Part shown: positions 1-8,717 of the stretch, piece after piece
How positions within the stretch are numbered: position 1 is the stretch's first letter
Layout: every line of letters begins with the position of its first letter
Origin: JAICXG01 sp036825615
GTDB lineage: Bacteria; Verrucomicrobiota; Verrucomicrobiia; Chthoniobacterales; UBA10450
Direction: 5' to 3'
NCBI GenBank assembly: GCA_036825615.1
Contig: DAISXY010000016.1
Span: forward strand, 29,713 to 93,712
Length of the DNA stretch: 64,000 nt
Program-made: the position numbers and the translations under genes
The notes under the pieces: model-generated
Database searches by the model: none
What the model was told of the DNA's origin: nothing
Seen by the model: only the letters and a program-made list of their open reading frames with translations

Positions 1-1
1 T

Positions 2-529
2 ATCTATGCAGCCGATTTCCGTGGCAAATCGTTCTCGGTCATCGATGCGGCCAGCCAGACGCTGATTAAGAATATCGAGGTTGGGAACAAGCCGCGAGGG
101 ATGGCGGTGACCCCGGATGGCAAAGAAATTTATGTCGCAAATGTGATTGATGATAATGTGTCTGTCATTAACAATGATGACCTGAGCGTCGTCGCGACGA
201 TTCCGGTAGGGGCGCAGCCCTGGCAGTTGATCAGCACCCCCGATGGCGTCTTTGTCTACGTATCCAATTCGCACTCACATACCGTATCGATCATTGCGAC
301 TGCAACGCACACGGTCGTCAATACGGTTCGGGTTGGAAGAGGAGCTTTCTTCTCAGTTATCAATCCAAGTCAGACGAAGTTCTACGTTTCCAACGCCCTG
401 GACACGACAGTTGACGTGCTTGACCTGGCGACCCAGACACGTGTGGCAACAGTCATAGACGTAGGAGAACAGCCCTTTGATTTGGCGTTTGCCGTTCACC
501 GGAGAGCGGCCAGCGGCCCTTCCCGCTGA
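2..529 (+). CDS. YVTN-family beta-propeller protein, 5' partial
   Basis: The reading frame is open from the first complete codon at base 2, so the true start lies left of the window; the visible part is 175 residues. It contains about four repeats of the YVTN type, each with a phrase such as EIYVANVIDDNVSVIN or FVYVSNSHSHTVSII, about 42 residues apart. These repeats fold as beta-propeller blades in exported or surface proteins. The last blade ends shortly before the stop, so the C-terminus looks complete. No enzymatic motif is visible and the substrate or partner is unknown. The next gene is convergent. Confidence 0.85.
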   Translation: MYAADFRGKSFSVIDAASQTLIKNIEVGNKPRGMAVTPDGKEIYVANVIDDNVSVINNDDLSVVATIPVGAQPWQLISTPDGVFVYVSNSHSHTVSIIATATHTVVNTVRVGRGAFFSVINPSQTKFYVSNALDTTVDVLDLATQTRVATVIDVGEQPFDLAFAVHRRAASGPSR

Positions 530-718
530 GAGACACGGGTACATCGCAGCCGGAGAGGGTTTCGCCATTCTCGAATTTCGAGCCGCGATCCATCCCAATG
601 ACGGCAAAGGTGAGATGGGCGGACTGAAAGCCGCCTATAAGCCCGCAGATTGTTGCAGTGACTTACGTCTCCCGGGACTCGCAGTAAATAAACCAAGTGA
701 GGGAAGACTTCAGTCGGT

Positions 719-2518
719 TCACTTGGCTGCCGCCGGTTCGCCACCGCGGCGACCGCTCCCCGCCAGTGCTAGAATAACATCGGTCTTGGCCAGACTGCCG
801 ATGAGCCGGTGCACGCCTTCATCGGAAACCACCGGCAGGCGTTCGCCGCGGTGACGCGCGAAGCGGTCAAGCGCTTCATTTAAAGTCGCACTCGGCCGGA
901 TCACCGGGATATCTTCGCGCAGGATGTCTCCCGCAATCACTACCTCGGCCAGCTCGGGCGCGTTGAGATAGTTCTTGATATCGTGCAAAGAAATCGCGCC
1001 GATAAAACGGCCGTCGTCGGTGACGTAGAGATAGTTAAAGCGATTGGCGACGAATTTTTGGCCGATCTCGGCGAAGCGAGCGGTTGGAGTAACTGTGAGC
1101 GGGTCGGGTTTCATGAGGTCGCGGACGTGTAACTCGGCAAGCTGGTGGCGGTAGTCCCCTGCCCCTTTGCGTTTCAAGGCTTCGCTGTAGATCGAGCGTT
1201 TCTCGATCCCGACGGAAACATAGTAGCCGATGACGCACGCGAGCATGAGCGGGAGAATGATTTGGTAATCAAGGGTCAGTTCGAAGATCATGATTATGGC
1301 CATGATCGGGGCATGGGTGGTGGCGGCGAGAAATGCGCCCATCCCGACAAGAGCGAAGGCGCTGGGGTTGATCGTGAGGTGAAGCGGGAGATGACCGGTC
1401 GCGGCGCCAAAAATGTAACCGAGACTGGCGCCGACAAAGAGGGTCGGTGTAAAGACGCCACCGACCGCGCCGGAACCGAAGGTTGCGGCCGTGGCCAGGA
1501 CTTTACTGATGAGAATGAGCGCGACGATGTTCCAGCCCCAGTTACCCGCGAGGATCATGTTCACGGCGCTATAGCCGTTGCCGCAGACTTCCGGGTGAAA
1601 GGTCGCGAGCACGCCCACGATCGCGCCGCCCGCGAGCATTTTCACGAAGACCGGTCCGGGCACGTGCCCGACCAAGCGCTCGCTGGCATTGAGCAGACGC
1701 AGGAACCAGGGCGCGAGGAGGCCGGCAAAAAGGCCGAGCAAGAGATAGGGCACAATTTCCCAATCGGAATTGAGCTGGAAATGCGGGATGGCGTAGATCG
1801 GGTCGCTCCCGATGAAAGCACGAACGGTCAGGGTCGCGACGACCGAAGCAAAGACGAGCGGGCCGAAGATTTCCATCGCGACGGAGCCGAGCACGATTTC
1901 GGCAACAAAGAGCGCGCCGGCGATTGGTGCGTTATAGGCGGAAGCAATGCCGGCAGCGGCGCCGCAACCGACGAGCAGGCGGAGGCGCGGTGTCGACCAG
2001 CCGCGCAGTCGCCCCAGGATCGAAGCGACGACGGAGGACAGTTGCACGAGCGGACCTTCGCGCCCGATCGATCCGCCGGAAGCAATCGTAAACATGGCGG
2101 AAAGGGATTTCACGATGCTGCGCCTGGTTGAAACCTTCCCGTCGCCGAGCACGACCGCTTCCATGTAATCAGAGGTGGTGACGCCGCCGTGCCAGCGCAT
2201 GCCGAAGAAGAGGACGAGGCCGGCGCAAAAGCCGCCGAACGCCGGAATGAGCAGTCGCTGCCACCAGGATAGCTCCATGAAACTCTCGACGAGCCCGGGG
2301 GTGGTGCTGCCAGTAAGCAGCTTGTGCAGCTCGCTTGTAAGATAACGAAACCCGACGGAAGTGAGCGCGCCGCCAAAGCCGATCACACCTGCCCAGGCCA
2401 GTGTGATCTGGAGGTCGGTGGGATGAATAACCTCGGTAAACCAAACCCACCATTTCAGCCGGCGCAGCCAGCCGAGATGCAACCGCGGAGCGCCCTCGGG
2501 CGCAGGATTGATCGACAC
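719..2518 (-). CDS. ClC-type chloride channel/antiporter with CBS pair
   Basis: A 599-residue membrane protein of the voltage-gated chloride channel (ClC) family. The GSIGREGP segment carries the gating glutamate, and GGVFTPTL matches the second selectivity-filter motif. The first motif (usually GSGIP) is not obvious, so ion selectivity cannot be read. About ten hydrophobic segments precede a C-terminal pair of CBS domains (roughly residues 465-590) that usually bind adenosine nucleotides and regulate gating. It would act in the inner membrane in chloride or anion transport or acid tolerance. It stands alone, divergent from the small secreted protein at 2717. Confidence 0.93.
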   Translation of the reverse strand: MSINPAPEGAPRLHLGWLRRLKWWVWFTEVIHPTDLQITLAWAGVIGFGGALTSVGFRYLTSELHKLLTGSTTPGLVESFMELSWWQRLLIPAFGGFCAGLVLFFGMRWHGGVTTSDYMEAVVLGDGKVSTRRSIVKSLSAMFTIASGGSIGREGPLVQLSSVVASILGRLRGWSTPRLRLLVGCGAAAGIASAYNAPIAGALFVAEIVLGSVAMEIFGPLVFASVVATLTVRAFIGSDPIYAIPHFQLNSDWEIVPYLLLGLFAGLLAPWFLRLLNASERLVGHVPGPVFVKMLAGGAIVGVLATFHPEVCGNGYSAVNMILAGNWGWNIVALILISKVLATAATFGSGAVGGVFTPTLFVGASLGYIFGAATGHLPLHLTINPSAFALVGMGAFLAATTHAPIMAIIMIFELTLDYQIILPLMLACVIGYYVSVGIEKRSIYSEALKRKGAGDYRHQLAELHVRDLMKPDPLTVTPTARFAEIGQKFVANRFNYLYVTDDGRFIGAISLHDIKNYLNAPELAEVVIAGDILREDIPVIRPSATLNEALDRFARHRGERLPVVSDEGVHRLIGSLAKTDVILALAGSGRRGGEPAAAK

Positions 2519-2716
2519 CTTTACGACCTGAGCCGATCAGGCGCGGGCGTCAAGCTGCGGATGCCGGTCCTTTGCCGGAGGTGGTCCCGGCAGGTCGAAT
2601 TGCAATTCGCGTCGAAACCGGCCCTTTTCATCTCGAGGCGAGACGGCGGAGCGCTTTGGCGCCATCGCCGCGCTTGCCCTTTGCCGTTTCAAGCGACAAT
2701 CTATCTTCACGAACCA

Positions 2717-3091
2717 ATGAAGCTCAGACTTTTGCTTCTTGTCCTTGTTACCAGTCCGCTCTTCGCCTCCGCCGCGCCGCGACTCAGCCAAATGCTCATC
2801 GGGACGTGGCATTATGCGGGAAAGGATGGGAGCTGCACTTACACGTTGCGCAGCGATGGTAGCTTTAGCGGCGAACTGAAGGCCAAGGGAAAGGTCAGTT
2901 GCCGCTTCTCGGGCCACTGGTCGATTTCTGGCAGCACCATTCACTACGAATACCGAAGCTCATCGCCCAAGTGCATCTCCGCCGGAAGCACGGATGACGA
3001 CAGGTTGATCGAAATAAGTCCGGTCCACTTCCTGATCGTCGCCTTCGATGGTTCGCGCCGGGTTTATCGGCGGGTCGAGAGCGGCGACTGA
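2717..3091 (+). CDS. small secreted protein, unknown function
   Basis: 124 residues from the ATG at 2717; this start was chosen because it gives a clean signal peptide (basic start, leucine-rich core, FASA cleavage site), whereas the longer in-frame extension overlaps the divergent ClC gene. The mature part is a short beta-rich domain with conserved-looking Gly-Thr-Trp (GTWHY) and SDGSFSG motifs and four cysteines, as in small lipocalin-like or 'DUF'-type exported domains. No catalytic motif is seen. Three bases separate it from the next secreted-protein gene, so the two are probably cotranscribed. Confidence 0.7.
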   Translation: MKLRLLLLVLVTSPLFASAAPRLSQMLIGTWHYAGKDGSCTYTLRSDGSFSGELKAKGKVSCRFSGHWSISGSTIHYEYRSSSPKCISAGSTDDDRLIEISPVHFLIVAFDGSRRVYRRVESGD

Positions 3092-3094
3092 TTC

Positions 3095-3955
3095 ATGCAA
3101 ACGTGGCGGAATCTTTTCTTGTTCCTCGGAGTTATCGCACTTGCCACACCGGCCTTTGCGCAACTCGACCGCTGCCTGGAAGCGCATGGCGGCTTGGGCA
3201 AATGGCGAAGCTTTGGCGGAGTTGAGTACGACCTGACTTGGAAATCGCCACATGAGGAGACGAAAGATCATCAGCTTTTTGATTTGCAGCGCCGGACGGG
3301 AGTTATCACGAGCAACCGTGGGGAGCGGCCCGGGGGCGGGCCGGCTCCAAGCCCCTCGTCTGGAATTGCCAGCCCAACAGCTACAGCTTCGCCGGCTGCC
3401 CGAGGAAAGAGTTACATGATCGGAAATGACGGCAAGGAAGTGTGGGTGAAGCCGGGCCTGGACGCGCTCGGCGGTACACCGCCGCGCTTCTACATGAACA
3501 CGCCGTTTTACTTCTTTGGGATGCCATTCGTCTTTGCCGATCCCGGGGCGAAACAGGAGTCACTGGGGACGAAGAAGCTCCAGAATAAAGACTATGAGAC
3601 GGTAAGGATCACATTTGCCAAAGGGACGGGTGACAGCCCTGAAGACTATTATGTCGCCTATATCGATCCGCAGAGCTTCCAGCTCAGGATGGTCTACTAT
3701 GTTGTGACTTATCCGCGACTTCGCAAAGGCCGGCCAGTCTCACAACTTCAGCCGCACGCGATCCTTTTCGATCAATGGCAAACGGTCGATGGATTGCTCA
3801 TTCCAAAAGTTGCATCCTTTCACAAATGGAACGGGCACGAGATTGAAGGACAGTCCCTCGGGGAATTAAAGTTCGAGCATGTTCGCTTTACAAAGGAAGA
3901 GCCGGATCCATCGAAGTTCGCGAAACCTCCGGACGCTGTCGTTGCTCCTCTTTAG
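3095..3955 (+). CDS. secreted protein, lipoprotein-sorting-like, with repeat-derived linker
   Basis: 286 residues with an N-terminal signal peptide ending AFAQ. The mature protein resembles outer-membrane-lipoprotein-sorting or DUF6503-like exported proteins: an N-terminal helix with AHGGL, then antiparallel strands (DYYVAYIDP, LLIPKVASFHKW). The exact family is not certain. Residues about 75-105 form a Pro/Ser/Ala/Gly-rich linker whose DNA (about 3325-3353) matches a hairpin repeat also found between genes at 32.5 kb, so part of the linker probably arose by repeat insertion. Likely in an operon with the small secreted gene just upstream. Confidence 0.65.
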   Translation: MQTWRNLFLFLGVIALATPAFAQLDRCLEAHGGLGKWRSFGGVEYDLTWKSPHEETKDHQLFDLQRRTGVITSNRGERPGGGPAPSPSSGIASPTATASPAARGKSYMIGNDGKEVWVKPGLDALGGTPPRFYMNTPFYFFGMPFVFADPGAKQESLGTKKLQNKDYETVRITFAKGTGDSPEDYYVAYIDPQSFQLRMVYYVVTYPRLRKGRPVSQLQPHAILFDQWQTVDGLLIPKVASFHKWNGHEIEGQSLGELKFEHVRFTKEEPDPSKFAKPPDAVVAPL

Positions 3956-3967
3956 CCGAGCAGAAAC

Positions 3968-4033
3968 CGTGTCGCCGTAGCTCGACAGCTATGGAACCGC
4001 TGGAGCTGGATTTCGAGCTGTAACTCCAGCGCA
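3968..4033. repeat. intergenic hairpin between convergent genes
   Basis: Two inverted segments (GCTGGAG ... CTCCAGC) flank an AT-richer core, giving a stem-loop between the convergent ends of the secreted gene and nadK. The left part (GTAGCTCGACAGCTA) resembles the TGTAGC-type palindromes seen near 36 kb. There is no strong T tract, so use as a terminator is only possible. Confidence 0.45.
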
Positions 4034-4070
4034 AACAACGGTACGCTGAGGACAGCGCCACTCAGTAACT

Positions 4071-4937
4071 TTAGATCGTGCTCCCACTCCACTTCAATTT
4101 CTGGCGCACCACACTGAAGAAGGAGGTCTGGGGCAGAACCGCGAGTGGCAGAATCTTTTCCGAGCGGCGAATAGCCACGACGGACTCAAACTCGAGCGGG
4201 ACGGGACTGCGGCCATCGAGCGTGAGATAGATCGGGTGATTCGGTTCGCCCGGCTCAATCTCAATCACGGATCGATCTTCCACGATAACGGAACGGTTGG
4301 TGAGCACATGTGGACAAATTGGTGTGATGACGAAGACACCCGATTGCGGGGCGAGAATCGGACCGCCGGCGGAGAGCGAGTAAGCGGTGGAACCGGTCGG
4401 GGTGGCGATGATCAGGCCATCGGCGTTGTATTCCGTGAGCGGCTCCCCATTGATTCGCGTGCGCAAACGAATGAGTCGCGAGATTTCGCCGCGACTGAGA
4501 ACGACATCGTTGAGGGCCAAACCGGCCGGCCGTCTTTCGCCGGCGGTTACAATTTCAACCGATAGGAGCACGCGATCGCTGAAGGCAATCTCATTGTTTA
4601 CGATTGATTCGACGGCTTCACGATAGGCTGATGAGTTAAGGGTGGTAAGGAAACCGAGGGAACCGATGTTGATCCCAAAGATCGGTTTGATGATCTCGTT
4701 CAGACCACTAACGACCTGGAGAATGGTCCCATCGCCGCCCAGAGCGACGAGCAAATCAGCCGCCTCCCCGAGCTGCTCGATGGTGTGGCCCGGCTCTGCA
4801 CCGATAAGCCCTGCGGTATCGGTTTCGAGCTGCACCTTGATCCCGGCGCGCTCGAACTCCCGATGAAGTTCGCTCACCAGCTCAGCCGCGCCCGGCTTAC
4901 CGGTATGCGCAATCAGGCCGATCGTTTTCGGAGACAT
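4071..4937 (-). CDS. nadK: NAD kinase
   Basis: 288 residues, normal for bacterial NAD kinase, which phosphorylates NAD to NADP in the cytoplasm. The diagnostic LVALGGDGTIL motif is at about residues 63-73, and the downstream NADGLIIATPTGSTAYSLSAGGP segment holds the substrate-binding Asn-Ala-Asp and the glycine-rich loop. The gene overlaps the 3' end of tlyA by 25 bases, the common tlyA-nadK arrangement, and is presumably translated from the same message. Confidence 0.97.
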   Translation of the reverse strand: MSPKTIGLIAHTGKPGAAELVSELHREFERAGIKVQLETDTAGLIGAEPGHTIEQLGEAADLLVALGGDGTILQVVSGLNEIIKPIFGINIGSLGFLTTLNSSAYREAVESIVNNEIAFSDRVLLSVEIVTAGERRPAGLALNDVVLSRGEISRLIRLRTRINGEPLTEYNADGLIIATPTGSTAYSLSAGGPILAPQSGVFVITPICPHVLTNRSVIVEDRSVIEIEPGEPNHPIYLTLDGRSPVPLEFESVVAIRRSEKILPLAVLPQTSFFSVVRQKLKWSGSTI

Positions 4938-5656
4938 ATGAAAAATTCCTGGTTTCCGTCCGCCCCGGTGATAACCGAGGGAACGACGCCTTCGACTCGC
5001 GCGCCAATTCTTTCTGCAAAAACTGCGATCTTCTCCTGCGCCCGCTGATGCAAGACCGAATCGCGGACGATGCCACCGCGTCCGACATCCTCGCGTGCGA
5101 GTTCAAACTGCGGTTTGATCAGCGCCAGGATCACACCGTCTGGAGTTAGCAAGTCAAAGGCGTTCGGCAAGATCAAAGTCAGCGAGATAAAGGAAACATC
5201 GATCACGCAAAGCTCGATCGGTTCGGGAATTTCGGCGCGGGAAAGATGACGTGCGTTTGTCTTTTCGACCACGCTGACGCGGGGATCTTCCCGGATTTTC
5301 CACGCAAGCTGGCCGTGACCGACATCGACCGCGAAGACCCTGGCCGCGCCGTGTTGGAGCAGGCAGTCCGTAAAGCCGCCGGTGGAAGCGCCAATATCGA
5401 GGGCAATTTTGTTCTCGCAGGAAATGCCAAAATGGCTGAGCGCGCTTTCCAATTTCAGGCCGCCGCGACCGACGTAGCGAGCCCGGGCCGCGATGACAAT
5501 GTGCATTTCCGGCGTGATCCGCTCGGAAGCTTTTGCAGCGCGATGGCCATTCACATTGACCTCGCCGGCCATAATTGCGGCTTGCGCCTGCTGCCGGGTG
5601 GCGAACAGCCTGCGTTGGACGAGCGCCTGATCGAGACGAAGGGACTTAGCCATCAC
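4913..5656 (-). CDS. tlyA: TlyA family rRNA 2'-O-methyltransferase (S4 + FtsJ)
   Basis: 247 residues. An N-terminal S4 RNA-binding domain (residues 5-65, LDQALVQRRLFATRQQAQ) is followed by an FtsJ-type methyltransferase domain with the SAM-binding motif DIGASTGGFTDCLL and a later KPQFE motif. The TlyA family methylates ribose 2'-OH of cytidines in 16S and 23S rRNA; it was historically annotated as hemolysin. The stop lies inside the start of nadK, implying translational coupling. Upstream, 5657-5884 holds no gene that I can see. Confidence 0.95.
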   Translation of the reverse strand: MMAKSLRLDQALVQRRLFATRQQAQAAIMAGEVNVNGHRAAKASERITPEMHIVIAARARYVGRGGLKLESALSHFGISCENKIALDIGASTGGFTDCLLQHGAARVFAVDVGHGQLAWKIREDPRVSVVEKTNARHLSRAEIPEPIELCVIDVSFISLTLILPNAFDLLTPDGVILALIKPQFELAREDVGRGGIVRDSVLHQRAQEKIAVFAERIGARVEGVVPSVITGADGNQEFFICLRKRSA

Positions 5657-5884
5657 CTTAACCCTTGGATTTTCAGGAACAGAACCATGAACGGATTTTC
5701 CATGAAAACATCTCTAGATTCTTCAATACCAGGAGAAAATCTCGAAAGCCAACCTGCATCCGTTATCGAGGTTCATGCGACTGCAAAACTTTGACAGGTA
5801 TCCGGAAGTTCGGATCAAGAGATGCAAAGCATCGAAGCGGATCAAAGGATCACGTGTTTACAGTATAAACTAGGGATAAGAAAC

Positions 5885-6160
5885 TTATCTTGAAACTGTT
5901 ATTGACCTACTCCGTTCGGTTATTAGCATCTTGTCGATCGCCATGACGTCCTCAGCTGAAGCGCGGCGGCGTTGGTATTTTCGAAAGATAATCTCCCGCA
6001 GCTCCCGCAAATCGTCGAGCAGCGGCACCTCGTAATAGGTCCAGCCATCTTCGTCCCGAAATTTCGCCTGGAACTTCCACTCCCCGCCAAATTTGTGCGC
6101 GCGCACCTCGCGTTTGCGACCCTCCTCGTCACGGGTCGTCCATATGTGTTGACTGCGCAT
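5885..6160 (-). CDS. small conserved hypothetical protein
   Basis: 91 residues, charged, with a compact beta-rich N-terminus (IWTTRDEEGRKREVRAHKF, then KFQAKFRDEDGWTYYEVP) and a helical C-terminus. Codon composition resembles the neighbours, which supports real coding. No family is recognised with confidence; the segment resembles small orphan proteins common in Verrucomicrobiota. It is divergent from the CPBP protease gene. Confidence 0.6.
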   Translation of the reverse strand: MRSQHIWTTRDEEGRKREVRAHKFGGEWKFQAKFRDEDGWTYYEVPLLDDLRELREIIFRKYQRRRASAEDVMAIDKMLITERSRSITVSR

Positions 6161-6219
6161 CGTTCCGGCTCCTTACATTAGCGCCTGAGCCGCGCAAGCT
6201 CGAAGCTCGCACCACCTGC

Positions 6220-7131
6220 ATGTTGAAAGATCCGGCCAGGCTATTGCTTTATCTCGCCGGCATCGTCCTGCTCGGGGCGCTGGCAGCCCCGCCGCTTTTC
6301 TGGTTCGCACAGGCGCTTGCCGGGCACGGAGTTTTGTCCGGCCTCGCTCGATACGATTTCGAGACCTACTTCCATCGCGCTCTCCTGATTGCGGCCATCG
6401 TCCTCCTCTGGCCGCTGCTGCGGGTGCTGCATGTTTGCAACTGGCGCGATCTCGGGCTGGCGAAAAATCCGCGTCCTGCAACCGACACACTGGCCGGGTT
6501 TCTGATTGCCGCCGTTCCCCTGCTCTGCTGCGGCGCGGTCCTTGTCGCGCTCCACGTCTACTCGCTCCGGAGTTCGTTCCTGTGGTCAAAGATGCCTGCG
6601 GTGCTGGCCGCGACGTTCGCGGTGCCGGTGGTCGAAGAGATTCTCTTCCGCGGGTTAATTCTCGGAGTTCTCTTGCGCGGCTTTTCACGTCTAGCCGCAC
6701 TGCTCCTCACTTCGGCGCTCTTTTCCATCATTCATTTTCTGAAAGCGCCGGAAGCAACCACGCCTAACGACTCGGTGCGCTGGTTCTCCGGGTTCGTCTC
6801 GGTTGCGCATTCCTTCGGGCAATTCCGTGATCCGTGGCTTCTGCTCGCCGGATTCCTCACGCTTTTCATCATCGGCTGCATTCTCGCCGATGCCCGACTC
6901 GCCACCCGCTCGCTCTGGCTGCCGATTGGCTTGCATGCCGGCTGGATTTTCGGCAATGGCCTCTTCAGCAAAGCCGCCCATCGCGCACTCCTTGCCCTGC
7001 CTTGGTTGGGGAAAGACTTGCTCGTCGGAATCGTGCCTCTTATCGTGGCGCTCGCCAGTTGGGCACTGGTGCGCGGCTGGCTCCGTTATGCCGAGACTCG
7101 TGCTCCCGAATCCCTTTCCCGGACTCGTTAG
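6220..7131 (+). CDS. CPBP family intramembrane protease
   Basis: 303 residues with about eight hydrophobic segments. The glutamate-rich motif VEEILFRG (about residues 138-145), the following IHFLK and the later GLHAGW provide the Glu/His residues of the CPBP (CAAX, ABI-type) intramembrane endopeptidase family, so it should be an active inner-membrane protease. The substrate is unknown. The 3' end overlaps the comF start by 44 bases in another frame. Confidence 0.9.
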   Translation: MLKDPARLLLYLAGIVLLGALAAPPLFWFAQALAGHGVLSGLARYDFETYFHRALLIAAIVLLWPLLRVLHVCNWRDLGLAKNPRPATDTLAGFLIAAVPLLCCGAVLVALHVYSLRSSFLWSKMPAVLAATFAVPVVEEILFRGLILGVLLRGFSRLAALLLTSALFSIIHFLKAPEATTPNDSVRWFSGFVSVAHSFGQFRDPWLLLAGFLTLFIIGCILADARLATRSLWLPIGLHAGWIFGNGLFSKAAHRALLALPWLGKDLLVGIVPLIVALASWALVRGWLRYAETRAPESLSRTR

Positions 7132-7816
7132 TCTGTTTTACCCAACGGCCTGCGCTGTTTGCACGCAACCGGTCGTTGCAGGTGAGACTCTTTGCTCGCA
7201 GTGCGGCGAGGACGCGCCCCGCCTGCTCCCGCCTTTCTGCGCGAAATGTTCCCAGCCCTTTCCCGGCGCGATCAGCGATTCGTTCATTTGCGCAAATTGC
7301 AAAGGGCGCACCTTGCATTTCGATGCCGCGGTTTCCTGTTATCGGAGCCGTGGGGCGGTGCGAAAAGTCATTCACGATTTCAAATACGGCCGCCAGCTTC
7401 ACCTCCGGCACCTGATCGGCCGCTGGCTCGCTGAGACACTCGCAGATCCGCGCCTCGCCGGGCGCCGCTTTAATTGCCTTGTGCCGGTGCCATTGCACGC
7501 CGCGCGCAAACGTGAGCGCGGCTTCAACCAGGCCGAACTGCTCGCCCTCCAGCTCCGTCGCCACAGCAGCATTCCGATGCGCGATCTTCTCCAGCGCGTC
7601 CGCTACACCACCACGCAAACGCAATTCGATCGTGACGAACGAATGCAAAATCTCAAAGGTGCGTTTCGTTTACGGCAGGGCTGCGACGTGCAAGGTTGGC
7701 GCGTGTTGCTGGTGGATGATGTTCTCACAACCGGCTCGACCCTGAGCGAGTGCGCTTCGGTTTTGAAAAAAGCCGGCGCCGTCTCGGTCCACGCCGCAAC
7801 CGCCGCACGCGGCTAA
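7088..7816 (+). CDS. ComF family protein (double zinc finger phosphoribosyltransferase-like)
   Basis: 242 residues from ATG 7088, chosen because the N-terminus LPNPFPGLVSLFYPTAC is typical of ComF proteins; the frame is open much further upstream but that part is the shadow of the CPBP gene. Four CxxC pairs between residues about 23 and 74 form zinc fingers, and LLVDDVLTTGSTLSEC is the type I phosphoribosyltransferase PRPP-binding loop. ComF is linked to DNA uptake and recombination. It starts inside the CPBP gene and is 3 bases from accD, so an operon is likely. Confidence 0.93.
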   Translation: MPRLVLPNPFPGLVSLFYPTACAVCTQPVVAGETLCSQCGEDAPRLLPPFCAKCSQPFPGAISDSFICANCKGRTLHFDAAVSCYRSRGAVRKVIHDFKYGRQLHLRHLIGRWLAETLADPRLAGRRFNCLVPVPLHAARKRERGFNQAELLALQLRRHSSIPMRDLLQRVRYTTTQTQFDRDERMQNLKGAFRLRQGCDVQGWRVLLVDDVLTTGSTLSECASVLKKAGAVSVHAATAARG

Positions 7817-7819
7817 GCC

Positions 7820-8662
7820 ATGGCGATTTTCAAGAAACCTTCGATCAGGACCGATAACCGGCGAAAACGCGAGATGCCGCAGGGGCTATGGCAGAAATGT
7901 CCGGGCTGCGGTGAGGTCGTGCATGAAATCGAGCTGAACGAAAACGAGCGCGTCTGCCCGCGCTGTGATTATCACTTCACCCTCTCAGCCGCGCGCCGGA
8001 TTGCCACCCTCTGTGACGCGGACAGCTTCGTTGAGCTCGACGCCGGCATGACTTCCATCGACACGCTCAAATTCCAGGGCATGGCAAGCTACAAGGATCG
8101 CCTCCGGAAATACCAGGACAGCACCGGCCTGATCGACGCGGTGCTCACCGGCCACGCGCTTATTGACGGCTACAAAGTCGGCATCGCGGTGATGGATTTC
8201 AGCTTTCTCGCCGCCACCATGGGCTCGGTCGTGGGTGAACGCATTACGCGCATGATCGAGTACGCGACCGCGCACCGGGCCGCGGTCATCATCATCTCGG
8301 CGTCCGGCGGCGCGCGCATGTACGAGGGCATGCTCAGCCTCGTGCAGATGGCGAAAACGAGCGGCGCACTCGCCTTGCACGCGGAGCAGAAGCTGCCCTT
8401 CATTTCCGTTCTCACCAACCCGACGACCGCGGGTGTGATGGCGAGCTTCGCGTCGTTAGGCGACGTCATCATTTCCGAGCCGAAAGCAATGGTCGGCTTC
8501 GCCGGTCCGCGCGTGATCAAGGAAACAACGCACCAGGATTTGCCACCCGGGTTTCAGACCGCCGAGTTCCTCGAGGAACATGGACTGATTGATTTCATCG
8601 TCCATCGGCGCGATCTGCGCGCGCGCCTCGCGCAGTTGCTGGCCTATTTCGCGCCGCAATAG
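7820..8662 (+). CDS. accD: acetyl-CoA carboxylase carboxyltransferase subunit beta
   Basis: 280 residues. The N-terminal zinc ribbon has two CxxC pairs (CPGCGE ... CPRCDY), followed by the crotonase-like carboxyltransferase domain with SASGGARMYEG and GPRVIKETT. With AccA it transfers carboxyl from biotin to acetyl-CoA, giving malonyl-CoA for fatty acid synthesis in the cytoplasm. accD followed by folC is a common bacterial order, seen here with only about 55 bases between them. Confidence 0.98.
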   Translation: MAIFKKPSIRTDNRRKREMPQGLWQKCPGCGEVVHEIELNENERVCPRCDYHFTLSAARRIATLCDADSFVELDAGMTSIDTLKFQGMASYKDRLRKYQDSTGLIDAVLTGHALIDGYKVGIAVMDFSFLAATMGSVVGERITRMIEYATAHRAAVIIISASGGARMYEGMLSLVQMAKTSGALALHAEQKLPFISVLTNPTTAGVMASFASLGDVIISEPKAMVGFAGPRVIKETTHQDLPPGFQTAEFLEEHGLIDFIVHRRDLRARLAQLLAYFAPQ

Positions 8663-8678
8663 TTCCACGCCCAAGGCC

Positions 8679-8717
8679 GTCATCCTGAGCGAAGCGCAGC
8701 GGAGTCGAAGGATCCCG
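8679..8717 (+). repeat. dispersed GTCATCCTGAGCGAAG-type repeat in front of folC
   Basis: The interval between accD and folC consists almost entirely of a copy of the sequence GTCATCCTGAGCGAAG followed by GTCGAAGGATCCCG. The same family forms the two arms of the large inverted repeat just after folC (9945-10087). Here it ends at the folC start codon, so it supplies the region where a ribosome site would lie. Confidence 0.75.

Noticed and set aside
1145..2131. 328-residue plus-strand frame opposite the ClC gene
   Set aside because: Highly charged, no domain, and fully antisense to a well-supported ClC gene with GC-rich codon positions producing long shadows.
6173..6700. 175-residue Arg-rich minus-strand frame
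   Set aside because: Antisense to the CPBP protease, low-complexity arginine-rich composition typical of a wrong frame.
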